DNA of 64,000 bases from Mycoplasmopsis anatis. Its GTDB lineage: Bacteria > Bacillota_I > Bacilli_A > Mycoplasmatales > Metamycoplasmataceae. Of this stretch, positions 21,507 to 33,600 are shown piece by piece (within the stretch, counting starts at the first letter, position 1; each line of letters opens with the position of its first letter). The stretch lies in assembly GCF_900660655.1 (NCBI RefSeq), contig NZ_LR215035.1, positions 496,001 through 560,000 of the forward strand, written 5' to 3'. The notes below the pieces were generated by a model. The model was not told the DNA's origin. It did no database searches and worked only from the letters and a program-made list of their open reading frames with translations. A program made the translations under genes and the position numbers.

Positions 21507-21511
21507 TAAAA

Positions 21512-22942
21512 TGTAAAGTGGAAAAGTCATGCGACCATTATTTTTATTTAAAGAGCTTGAAGTACAATAGTGCTTAAATATTTATAATTATATTGCTTTT
21601 TTATATAAAAAAGCACACCAAAAGAATCGGTCATGACCGATTTTAAATTTTTTTCAATATTATTTTGAGATAAGTAATAAATATTCGTTAATTCTATTGA
21701 TCATTATTTGAATTTGTTCATCAGAAAATTTGTCAATTGAAATACCTTTAGCAATATATCTTCTGATATGTCTATGAATGTTCTCGATAGAACCTTTTTG
21801 ATATGAGCAATATGCATCACATTTGTATAAATTGTTTTGATTAATAACTTCGTGCAACAACACGTTCTCGGAGCCGTTGTCAATTGTTAAAGTTTTGATT
21901 TTTAATGCGTTATTTTCAATAATTTTAATCAATGATTTTTTGACTGCTAATGAAGTTTTTAGTGACCTAACTGAATAGAGTCTTCTAGATTTTCTATCTA
22001 AAACAGTAACTAAACAATACTTATCCTCACGTTTACCAATAACTGTATCAAGTTCGTAATGGCCTTCTGTAGTTCTATTGTTAGCTTCCTCAGGTCTTTG
22101 ATGAATTGGAATTGCATTTTTAAGAGAACTTTTTTGAGTTTTAAGAGTTCTCTTTCGGTATTTTCCTACCGAAAGAAATTGCAAAATATCTATAGATAAT
22201 GAAAACTCATTTGACTTTAAGCACTTATATACAGTGCTTGTCGTAGGACAAGGACTATCAGGGTAATGTTTTTTAAATTTATTAACAAGTGCTTTAGCAG
22301 AAACTTTTATGGCTCTTTTTGTAAAATCCTTACTAAATCGATTTTTTCTAAAATAGTCAACTTCTTCATTTCAAAATCTAATAAAATCTTTTCATTTGTT
22401 TTGAATAGTTTTTGAGTGAAGTCTAGTTCTTCTTGACCTATAAAATATCAAATGTTCAGCTAACAAATTAAAATCTATATAGTTAACATAGTTAATATAA
22501 TTGTCGCAATTGCGACAAACTTTCTTAAATTTCTTAACAAAATCACCTTGATTTGTTGCAGAAATTTTTAATAGTTTTTTAATAGTTTTTGGTTGAAATC
22601 TTACAATGTTTGAAACTTGAGAAATGGTTTTATTTTGCCCTATTAACCTTAAACATTCATTAAAATGAAGAATACTCATTTGATTCTCTTTCAATAGTCT
22701 TGTTTTTAAGACTTTCGAATGTAATAACCTAATTTCTTCATCAGAATTCTTTATCAAATAATGATTGTTAGGAAGATGTTTTTGTTTAGTTTTTATACAC
22801 ACAACTTTTTCAAGAGAATTTTTAATATTTGCTATAATCATATTGGGTCCTTTCGTATTTTTTGTTCACTATTATTTTACTAAAAGACCCGATAAATAAA
22901 AACAGTCATGCGCTAATGGTCGCATGACTTTTCTATTTTACG
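21512..22942 (-). mobile_element. IS30-family insertion sequence, copy 2 (intact)
   Basis: A 1431-bp element with the same inverted repeats as copy 1 (TGTAAAGTGGAAAAG at the left, CGTAAAATAGAAAAG inward at the right). The flanking 13-bp repeats ATTGAAAATAAAA (21499-21511 and 22943-22955) are perfect. It lies between oppF2 and the promoter of the lipoprotein pair. Confidence 0.93.
21660..22841 (-). CDS. IS30-family transposase (copy 2, intact)
   Basis: A 393-residue protein collinear with copy 1. The catalytic triad is visible as YELDTVIGKR, TIDNGSEN and GSIENIHRHIRRY, and the CxxC motif is CRNCDNY. It differs from copy 1 by scattered substitutions but has no stop or frameshift when TGA is read as Trp. 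It starts with the same MIIANIKNS after an AAAGGA ribosome-binding site. Confidence 0.95.
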
Positions 22943-22975
22943 ATTGAAAATAAAAATGAGAGAAAACCCTCAAAT

Positions 22976-24301
22976 TTATTCATATTCACCATTTTTTCAT
23001 TTTTTTAATTCTTCTTTAGTAGCTAAAATGAAATGGTTTTCATTTACTTTTAGTCACTCAGGTTGGTTATTTTCACTATATTTATGAATATTAATATCAT
23101 ATTGATATCCTAGTAAACTACCTTTATCGCCATGAATTGAAGGAACTGCTTCTAAAAGAGCTTTAGTATATGGGTGAAGTGGATTATTAATTATTTCTTC
23201 AGTTTTACCTATTTCCAAAATTCTACCTTTATTCATTACAGCAATTCTATCAGAGATATATTCAACCATTCTTAGATCGTGTGCAATAAAAAGAATAGTT
23301 AAATTATATTTATCTTTAAGATCGTTGAATATATTGACAACTTGAGCTTGGATTGATACGTCCAAAGCTGAAATAGGTTCATCAGCAACAAGTAATTGAG
23401 GACGAAGTACAACAGCACGAGAAATTCCAATTCTTTGTTGTTGACCACCCGAGAATTCTAGTGGATAACGTGGTAAAACAGATTCATCAAGACCAACTGA
23501 TTTAAGAATTTCTACAACTAAGATTCTTTTACATTGATTTTCTGTTAATTTTGATAGTTCTTCTCTTTTAATTTTTAACTCATTAAGTAATTTTGTCGCT
23601 TCCTCTAAACCTTTTGTTTTTGCTATATCATTTAGAAATACATTATAAAATTCTTCAAATGCAATATCTTCATTTGTGGCTATTTTAACATTTAATTTTT
23701 CTAAATATTCACCATAAAATTGTGGATATTTTTTAGAGTCAATTAAATCGTAAACATTTTTTTGAAATTCTTGATCTTTATTATAAAGATAAATCTCTTT
23801 TGAGTTTTTAGTATTACTTAATCCTTCTGAAACAACACTTTCAACGTTAATATGTGGATTTAAACTGTTTGCAGGATCTTGAAAAATCATCTGAACTTTG
23901 TTAACTAGAAAGTTAACTACTTCATTATATTCTTTAAGTTTTTTTCCAAACTTAAAGCCTCTAGTTAGTTTATTTGGTATTTTTTTACCTAGTAACTTAA
24001 TTTCTCCAAAACTATAAGGAACTAAACCTACTAATGCCTTACCGATCGTACTTTTACCAGAACCAGATTCGCCAACTAAACCTAAAACTTCACCTTTATA
24101 AATATTTAAGTTTAAATCACTTACAGCTCTAAATGATTTTGAACCACGTCCATAAGTAATATCTACATTTCTTAATGTAACTAATTCTTCTTGTTTATCA
24201 TCACTTTTTAACATCTCTTCAACACCTTTGGTTTGCACACGTGTTGTAGTATATGTTAATAATCCAAACTTTTTGGTTTTTTCTTGATAAGTATTATTCA
24301 T
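22976..24301 (-). CDS. oppF: Oligopeptide ABC transporter ATP-binding protein OppF2
   Basis: A 441-residue ABC ATPase. Walker A is GESGSGKST near residue 77, the Q-loop MIFQDPANSLNP, the signature FSGGQQQRIGISR, Walker B LLVADEPISALD and the switch histidine FIAHDLRM. About 130 residues separate Q-loop and signature, a smaller insertion than in OppF1. The C-terminal HPYTKALLEAVPS is the usual peptide-transporter tail. The ATG is preceded by AAAGGATAA and lies just before the oppD2 stop. The IS30 copy 2 target site lies about 20 bp beyond its stop codon, so the gene is unbroken. Confidence 0.94.
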
Positions 24302-24303
24302 AA

Positions 24304-25503
24304 TTATTTATCCTTTTTATTTAAATAATTAGTTCACATTTCTTGAATTAATTTAGGTGGTTGGTAACTTTCAGCTCTTTCATCTAAAAGAGCTGATTTA
24401 ACTCTATGAGTTTCAGATTTGAAATAAAATTTAGACTCTTCAACAAAATCAATTCCTAGCGCATAATCATTTCTAACAGCGAAAGCTTCACCAACAATAT
24501 TATTTAAGTTTGATGGAACACTTCCACGAATAGTTGAAAGTCTTTTTTCCTTGTTTACATCAGGCATACTTAATATTAATCCTCAAGTGTAAGGGTGTTG
24601 TGGATATTCTAGAATTTCTCTAGCTGTACCTTCTTCAATAATCTGTCCTGCATACATTATAGAGATATAATCGGCCATTGAAGCAACTACACCAATATCG
24701 TGGGTAATAAATACAATAGAAAGTTTAAGTTTATTTTGTAATTCTTTAATGATATCTAACACTAAGGCTTGAACAGTTGGATCAAGTGCGGTGGTTGGTT
24801 CATCCATAACTAAAATTTTAGGTTCAAGAGCAACAATTGCTGCAATAACTACCCGTTGAATCATACCACCACTCATCTCATGAGGATAAAGTTTCATGAC
24901 TGCTTCAGGATCATTTATTTTAGTCATTCTAAGGAATTCAACTGCACGTTCATACGCCTCTTTACGGTTATTAACAACTTTATTAAGCAACATTCCCTCG
25001 ATAATTTGCTCACCGACTTTCATTGTTGGATTTAATGTTGACATCGGGTTTTGAAATACAGCAGAGACTACAGTTCCACGATAATGTGAACGCTCTCACT
25101 GTTTAGCAGTAAATTTTTCAACGTTATGATTATAAAGTTTAACTTCACCAGAATCTATAACTGCATTATCTCCTGTAAGTCCATAAAGTAAACTAGTGAT
25201 AACTGATTTTCCTGAACCTGACTCTCCAATGATTGCGTGTACCTTTCCTTCATAAATTTTAAGTGATGGCCCACGAAGTACTTTATTTTTTTCTCCAGGA
25301 CGTGCTGGATTAAGAAATGAGAGATGAATATCTTTAATTTCTGCTGCAATTTTTAATTTTGTTCCATCGCTAAATTCTTGAAATTCAGCTTGATTGTAAA
25401 ATTCTTCAAGATTAATAGATTTTTTACCTCTAAATTGTCTTAATGATTCTCAACTTAAATTCTTTTTAAGTTCATTAAATTTACTAATAATTTTCTTGTT
25501 CAT
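24304..25503 (-). CDS. oppD: Oligopeptide ABC transporter ATP-binding protein OppD2
   Basis: A 399-residue ABC ATPase with an N-terminal extension of about 55 residues before the ABC fold. Walker A is IIGESGSGKS, the Q-loop FQNPMSTLNP (Asn replaces the usual Asp after Gln), the signature MSGGMIQRVVIAA, Walker B ILVMDEPTTALD, and the switch FITHDIGV. The C-terminal domain has HPYTWGLILSMP. Several TGA codons give Trp. It sits 6 bp after oppC2 and 2 bp before oppF2. Confidence 0.94.
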
Positions 25504-25509
25504 AAAAAC

Positions 25510-26532
25510 CTATCTTTGTCTTCTAAGAGCATCTTGAATATTTGAACCAATTAATTGCACGCATGTTGTAATTAAAATCAAGAATGATGATGGAACAAAA
25601 ACATATCTTAAATATGTAGGGAACACTTTTTGACCTTCAGAAATTAAATTACCTAATGTTGGAACATCATCAATGGCTAAACCAATAAATGCTAAACTAG
25701 TTTCTGAAAGAATAACGCCAGGGATTGAAAAAACAAGTTGAGTAATCAAAATAGGTAAAATAACTGGAATGTAATTTTTTAGAATTTTATAAGTAGGTGT
25801 TCCTAAAACTTTAGAAGCACTAACTCATTCGAAATATTTCGCTCTTTTAACTTGTGCTCTGATTTGATTTGCCATTCCACTTCAAGATGTAAGTGAAAGT
25901 GAGAATACAATAACTCAAAAACTTGGCGAAACAATAATTGTCATTAGTATAAGGATAATAATAGTTGGTACAACTGAAATAATTTTAATTATGAAAGTCA
26001 TGATTTTATCAAATAATTCAAATTGTCCCATCATAATACCGATTGTTAAACCAATGGCAACTTCAATAAAAGTACATACAATTGCTAATGCTAAAGAGTA
26101 TCTAAGACCTCATCATAGTCTAGCTCAATAATCTCTACCGATATCATCAGTACCTAAAATATGATAAATTCCATGATCATCAGTTTGATTGAAAATCAAG
26201 TTTTTTGCATCTGTAAATGAAGCGTTTGGATCTTGAGTTGTAAAGGGAATAATTAGTGCAAGTAAGATCATTACAAAAATTGTAATAATTGCAAAAACTC
26301 CACCAAAACCATGTGCAAAACGGTATACAAATTCCTTAAAAACTTTTGTTTGAGCACCAAGATGTAAATCATTGTGATAATCAAAAGTTTTTCCAACAAT
26401 TTTTCAAGCTTGATATTCAAAAGGTTTAGTTATTGGATTAGGAGCAAGATCTTTATTAAGTGTATTTGTTGGACCAAGTTCTTGACGATTTTTGATTTTT
26501 TCAAATCATTTATCAAATCTTTTATTACTCAT
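25510..26532 (-). CDS. oppC: Oligopeptide ABC transporter permease OppC2
   Basis: A 340-residue permease of normal OppC size. A helix near 75-97 precedes an extracellular loop with HILGTDDIGRDYWARLW, the classic OppC motif. Five further helices follow, and the coupling loop is EWVSASKVLGTPTYKILKNY. The C-terminus is SNIQDALRRQR. It starts 2 bp after oppB2 and ends 6 bp before oppD2, so it is in the opp2 operon. Confidence 0.94.
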
Positions 26533-26534
26533 AA

Positions 26535-27572
26535 CTATTTACCTCTTCTTCTAATTCTTGGGTCAATAACTTCATAAAGAATATCACGAGTTGCATATGA
26601 AAGAATTGTAAGAATTGCGAACATAACTATCAAGAATAAAATTACATTATAATCCTTGGTTTGAATTGCTTGAAGAAGTGTTGCACCTGAACCTGAAATA
26701 AAGAATATTTGCTCAATAAAAATACTTCCGATAAATGAACCAAAGATAACAGCTGGAAAGAATGTTGCGATTGGGAAAAGAGAAGGTTTTAAAGCATGTT
26801 TTCAAACAAAACGATTCTTGCTTAAACCTTTTAAGTATGCAAATTTAGCATGTACTGAATTTAATTCACGGTTTAATTCAGTTCTAATATATTTGATATA
26901 AACAATGATACTTCCAAGCGAGAGAGCAAATCCAGGTAAGATGTAAGTTATAAAATCTTTATCATTAAAGATATATGGTAAACCAACTAATCTTCCAACA
27001 AAAACTAAAACTAAAGCAAAGATAATTGATGGAACAGATGAGAAAATAGAAACTAGCACAGTTGAGATTCTATCTACCATTCCATTAGGGTTTTTACCAA
27101 CTCAAATACCAATACTAATACCAATAACAACTGTTAAAAATACTGATCAAATACCAACTAGGAATGATTTATAAAACCTCTCTCAAATAAAATCGTTTAT
27201 TTCTCTAGCGGGAAAAAGTGATAAAGAAACTCCAAAATTTCCTTTAAATAAGTTGCCTAAATACATAAAATAACGTTGAATAATTGGTAAATTAAGTCCG
27301 TATTTAGATTCAATAGCTTCTTTTGCTTCTTGATCTAAACCAGCAGTAATTGTATTAGAACCTGGAACAGCATTAATTAAGAAGAATGTAATTGATACAA
27401 CAATAACTCCAATAATGAAGAACTCAACAATAATTTTAATAAATTTAAATAATATGTTTAATAATGGCGAGTCGATTGCTACTAATTTCTGTTTCAAACT
27501 AAGTTCTTCAGTTCTTTTATTTGTGAAGAAAATTAGATTTTGATCAATCTTATTTCTTTTGTTTAGTTTCAT
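26535..27572 (-). CDS. oppB: Oligopeptide ABC transporter permease OppB2
   Basis: A 345-residue permease. The first helix (about 42-66) is followed by FFLINAVPGSNTI, then YGLNLPIIQRYFMYLGNL and GNFGVSLSL, both typical of OppB. Five more helices and the coupling loop VHAKFAYLKGLSKNRFVWKH follow. The end YEVIDPRIRR is characteristic of the family. AAAGGATGG precedes the ATG and the gene begins 2 bp after the oppA2 stop codon. Confidence 0.94.
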
Positions 27573-27574
27573 TA

Positions 27575-30500
27575 TTAACCATCCTTTCTTCTTGGCAATC
27601 CACTGCGTGGTGGGTTAGTATAATCATATGCATATTGTAGTGCAAAACGATAAAGTGAGTCTACACCACCAACTTTAGTAATTTCTCAGTTTGTATCAAC
27701 TTCCATTAAAGGTATTACTGGAGCAGCATCACGAACAATTTTTTCAATCGAACCAATAAATGTGTAAATTTGAGCCTGATCTCATCCTTCGCTGTTTTCC
27801 TCATTGGTTAAGTTACCTGAGAAGAATGCATTGAGTCTTGAAGTGTACTCTGAAAGAGTTTCATCATTTCTTTGATAACTTAAATCAATGAATTTTCTTC
27901 AGTAATCAGGAATTTGTTTTCCTGAGACTGATTGTTTAACTTGATTAAAGTTAAGTCTTTCCCTAGTATCAGTAGTTAACTCTACAATTTTTTCAATACC
28001 AAATTTATTGAATATGTATTCGTTGAACGCTTTTGCAATTTTTAGGTTTGTTAACCCAGAGATATTATCAAGTTTAAGCGAATCTTTGTTAAGAATTATT
28101 GATATGTATAGAATTAAATTCGAAACATATTCATTTGTAAATAAGTTTGAGTAATCGACATATTTTTCTTTTAGAATTTGAGTAATTTCTTTAGATTTGG
28201 TTTGACTAAATTCTGTTAAAAGTAATTTATTTTTAGTTCTGCCAGGTCTTTGAATTAAGTTTATTCATTCCGAATTACTTTCAATAATTTCTCTTATTCT
28301 GTTAATATCTTTAGTTAAAACTTCAATTTTTGTTAATGTTTTATTAGTCTCTGGATTTACTAATTTTTCCAACACTAAATTAGAAATGTAATCTGCATAA
28401 ATGAATGAACCTACAGGGTTATCTTTAAATGCGATATTTTTTTGCCCTAAAGAATCAATCTCATCACGTTTAAAGAATGCACCAATATAATCAGAAGGTC
28501 CGTTTCCACCAATTCTGTCATAGTTTTGGTAGATAATGTCATATTTACCTGTTTCAATAAAGCTTACAAAAGTATTTTCAGGTAAACTTTTTAACTCAAT
28601 ATTAATATATCCGTTAAAGGCAGCATTTAATTTTTCTTTAAGGAATTGACCTGCTTTTTTCTGCTCATCAGTTGAATTATTTAGGAATGTTAAAGTTATC
28701 CCTTTTAAATCTGGGTGTTTAGCCTTAAATCTATCTAAATAATATCTAGCAGTTTCTAAATCATATGCGATATCTTTACGTTGAGTTTTTTCAAAGTTAA
28801 ACGCTTTTGAAAGGTGAATTACATATTCGTAATTTTGCAAGTCAAAAGTTTTGTTATTTTTAGCATTTGATGTTAAACCATTAAAGAACATTTCAAGGTT
28901 TTTTCCATCAAAAGATTTATATTGGCCATAAGCAGTTCAGGTATTAACTGGGAATGAGAAATCTCAACCTACATATTTAAGGATATCTTCACGATCAATA
29001 GCAAAATAAATAGCATTACGTAAATCTTGATCTTGAACATAACCATTTGTATTAGTTTCATTATCTAAATTAAAACCATAAGCAATTGTTCCATAACCTT
29101 GGTTTTTATTCAAATATTGTTTAAATAATGGATCAGATCAGTAACCAGTAATTTTATTTGCTGGTATAAATGTTTGAGAGATAATTCCATCTTCAAAAAA
29201 TGTCGCATTAATATTCTTATCAGTTGAGAATAAAATTTTAATTTTATTCGATATTGTATTCGAAGCATCAAAGTAGTCTTTATCTTTTACTAAATCAATA
29301 TATCCTTGAGGTCCAAGTACAATATCATCTATTAAAAATGGTCCAGTAGTTAAGAATTTTTTAGGATCTGAACCATATTTTTCAATTCCTTCACCTTGAG
29401 TTTCAACATAAGCACGATTGATTGGATAAAGGTTTGAAAGAATTGTAAAAAGTAAATATGAAAGATCAGGAGTTTTATTCTCATCAAAAATTGCTGTAAA
29501 ACCAAATTGATTGTAACTTAAAGTTTTAATTTTACTTTCAATTCGATTATTATTAAACTCAAATTTTTGATATGGGTTAACATATTGATTTTTAATTAAT
29601 TTAATTTGTACTTGTTTAGCATCTTTAGTGAGCAGTATAAAATCTTGAACATCTAAATTTGGATTAAAATTTGGATTTAAATGTAGTGATTTTGCAATTT
29701 CTTCATTGCTAAAATCTAAAAAATACTGCCCTGTATAAAAACCGAATTTTAATGCTGCTTGTTTTATTTTTTCAATTGCATCTAAATCAATTGGATTACC
29801 ATTTGAATCACTAACTTGACTTTTTCATGGGATATCGTTAGGATCTTGAATATATCTTCCTAGTTCGTTGTTATAAATATATTTTCTACGACCTCAAGGG
29901 TTTTTATATGAAGTATTAAATAATTTACTATACTCTCTCTGAGCCGCAAGAAATTCATCAGCGGCTCTGAAGCTATATTTAACAATAGTATCTAATTTTT
30001 GCGAACCTGTATTTAAGTCTAAAATGTACTCTAGATAATCTCTAAGATCTGAAGCATTAACATAATCACCATTACTTCATTTGTTTTTGTACTCATTTAA
30101 ATTCCCTGTGATCGCCATGTAATTATTTTGATTTTTTGGGTTTCTAAATGCATACATAGAAGCACTTTTTTTAACATCAGAACCGATTGTAGGAGCTCCT
30201 AAACCACCAACGATTGAAAAGTTATCTACTGCATATCATTGACCTAGAACATTACCATAACCATCTTCAGTTTCTAATTTTGAATTTAGTTTTTTGTAAT
30301 AATCATCAAAATTTGAAGACTGATCTGCTTCGATTACATCCATCATAACAAAGTTGAATTGATTAGTAGGAATTACACTTTTAAGTTGTGCATTTGGTCC
30401 TGATTTTAGGTATGAGTCAACTAATGAAGGAAGTACTTTATCCATTGATTTATAACGAATATAGTTTAGATTATTAATAGGTTCTGTGGCTAAACCAAAA

Positions 30501-30673
30501 TCATATTTAATAAATGATGAATTTTTAGAAGTGTTAATTCCATAAATTTCTTTAAGTTTATCTAACTCAGTTTTTTTATTATCATTACATGAAACAAGTG
30601 TAGCAAGAGAACTAAATATAGTTACACTACCGATTGCTAATAATGGTCATTTTCATTTAATATTTTTTTTCAC
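27575..30673 (-). CDS. oppA: Substrate-binding lipoprotein OppA2 (GTG start)
   Basis: A 1032-residue lipoprotein. The start is GTG, chosen because AGGAGG lies 7 bases upstream and the reading begins KKNIKWKWPLLAIGS, a normal basic-hydrophobic signal. The lipobox is ATLVSC with Cys29. The body resembles SBP_bac_5-type peptide-binding proteins in layout, with PLDSE-like regions not obvious; assignment rests mainly on the operon. The last residues overlap the oppB2 ribosome-binding site. It is much longer than Gram-positive OppA (about 550 residues) but matches mycoplasma OppA sizes. Confidence 0.87.
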
Positions 30674-30682
30674 TTAGTCCTC

Positions 30683-33600
30683 CTATATATTAAATTGATG
30701 ATTTACCGAAATGATAACTTTACCGGTTTTTTCTTTATCTTTGTTTAATTCATTACTGATGTAAATTGGTGCTTGTGATGAATCTTTACCATTTTCAGAT
30801 AAGCTAGATATATCTCCTAAATTAAGTTGAGTCACTACTTGATTGTTTTCATCAACAAATTCCATGTAATATGAATGTTTTGGTAAAAGTAATGCATCTC
30901 TATATTTGGCCATAATTGCATAATCACTGATTCATGTAGAATATCCTAAATCATGAAGAGTTACTTTAGATGAAGCATCATTTTGCTTTTGTAAATAGAA
31001 AATATTATTTGTTGAATTAATATTTACATTAACATATTTAATTTCATTAGTATTAACATCAGTAAATTTAATTTTCTTAATCTTATCTGCGTATTTATTT
31101 TCGATAAATCCATACATTGCAACAGCATCATAATCTTTATTTCTAAATACCCCAGCGATATTTCTGTTTCCAACTCCATAGTTCATTAATTGAGAAATAA
31201 AGAACGCTTTAGGTCTACTTGTAATTTTTTCGCCGTTAAAATCTTTTAGTCTGATAGTCTCATCGATAACTTCGTTAAGATTTTCATCATATAATTCCAT
31301 TCCGATTTTTTCTTTTTGTCATCTATCTTTAAAGAAACCATTTGATTTACTTATAAAGTTACCAAAGTATGAAGATTCTCTTGATTCTACACTAGACATT
31401 TTTTGTCCACTAAAAATCTCTGGATTTTTGAGATCTTTGATTATTTCATCTCTAACAACTTGAGTTTTTTCAAACTTCTCACCTATTACAGAAACCATCT
31501 TTAGTGCATACTCGTCCTTAAGATTATTTAACTCTTTATATTTAGGATCTCTTAGATATGGTTGTCCTTCATGCTCTTTTTCGAATTTTTCAATTTCTTC
31601 TTTAAGACGTTCTCACTCTGCACGATATTCTAAATATTTAGTATTATATTCTGTAAAAATTTTAATAACTAACTCATTGTTGTAGTAATCATCTAGTTTT
31701 GAAGATATTAAGGCATCATAAATTGCTCTATTAGTCTTGGCATGATCTAAAAGGCGATCATTTCAAAAACTTAATTTAGTAGCATCAACAACATAATCAA
31801 GACCAGTTGTTGCCTCATTAATTCCGTTTAAGAAACTTGGTAAATTACCAAAATTATTTGTGTTAGCAATATAAGTTGTTTGAACATAATCACGAGTTAG
31901 AGTTTCTGCTAATGAATAAATATAGTCAGTGAATTTATCATTTAATAACGGTTCAATTCTAGTTGCATTGTATTGTGTTACATCAACTGTAGGAGTTCCA
32001 TTTGAGAAGTTTGTTGTAATAATTGAGTCATAAGTAATATTACCTAGACCTAAATCTTTGAAAAATACACTATTTCCGATAAATGTATATAAATCTCATG
32101 TATCAACATTAACAACATATTTAGAATCTTCAGTTACTTTAAGAACATAATCATAAATAGCTTGTTGAAGGGTTTCAACATCAAATTTGTATTTAGTTTT
32201 CTCATTAATTAATTCTTTGTTATCAACATAACCTTCGCTGAATTGAGGTTCTAAAATATCAATTCCATACTCTTTAGAGAAGATCGCTTCATGTGAAATT
32301 AAATCTGTTGCAGGATTAAAATCAACTACACTTAAGAATAAATTACTATGTCTGAAACGGTACATTAATTCGTTAGCAATATTTTGTTCACTACTTAAAA
32401 TCAATTCAATTTTTGATGAATTTGTATCATTTTTTGTTGCTAATAAAGCATTTTTAAATGTTTCAAAATCAAATTTACTCTTTACATAGTTAATATCTCA
32501 GTTGTATGATACAGTTTTATCTTCGTTAATTACTTTAATTGCTTTCTTATAATCTATTGAAGTGTAAGCAAATAACTCTTCAAGAGTGTTAAATGTTAGT
32601 CCTTTTCTTGTTCTGTTTTCAGTTTTATTATTTATAACATCTTTGAGATAACGTTTATTAAACGATTCAAAAAGATTGTCGATAATACCTGAATAAGAAC
32701 GACTGAATGGATTTATAACAATTGCTTGCAATTTGTTAGTTTGTTTATTTGCGAAGATATCTTCATAATCAATTCCAGGAATTAAATATCCGTTAGAATC
32801 TACATACGAAAGTAATTTAGATGATACAAATGAGTTAGGGTTATTGGTTAAAATTGACTTGTCATTGAAACCAAAATAGTTTGCTAAATTTGTTTGTAAT
32901 GAGTAACTAAATTTTCCATAAGGAGTACGTTCAGCAAAGTCTTTTAAATTATTCAATATGTTAGCATTTGCATCATAAGAACTTTTTAAAAATTCTGAAT
33001 CTGACACATATGGTGTTGTATATTTAGACTTAACTTTATAACTACTTCCTGAATTTTCAACAAAAGCTAATCTAACTCCTACACCCGAGGATTCATGAAC
33101 ACTTCCTCATTGTGATGTTTGTCTACTGCTGTTAAAGATGTTTTCGGCTTCACTATAAGCATCCCCACTTAAAGCTAAATTATGATAAGTATTTCTAGTG
33201 ATTCCATTATTTGTTTGTTCTAAAAAGTTTGTTTTAGGATCAAATTCATATAATTGATTTCTATAAACTAAATTTCTTTTATAAACTGGGTTTGATAACT
33301 CGCCACTAAGAGTTCTTAATGATACCTTTGTCTTACCACCAAGAGAGGTATTTGAATTATTTCAGCCGCTTTCGTAGTATCTTGTGTAAATTAGCTGTTG
33401 GAAAATCTTTGTTATCTCAGCAACAAGAGCATTTACTTCAGCTATTTCATCACTAGTTAATTCCTCATTTAATGGAATTGAAATTGCTGGTGTATTGTCT
33501 TTATTTAACAAGTTAACTTTAGTAACAATTTTAGTTTTAGGATCATTATTTAATCATTCAACCACTTTTATTGAAATTGTATTTTGTTCCTCATTAACTT

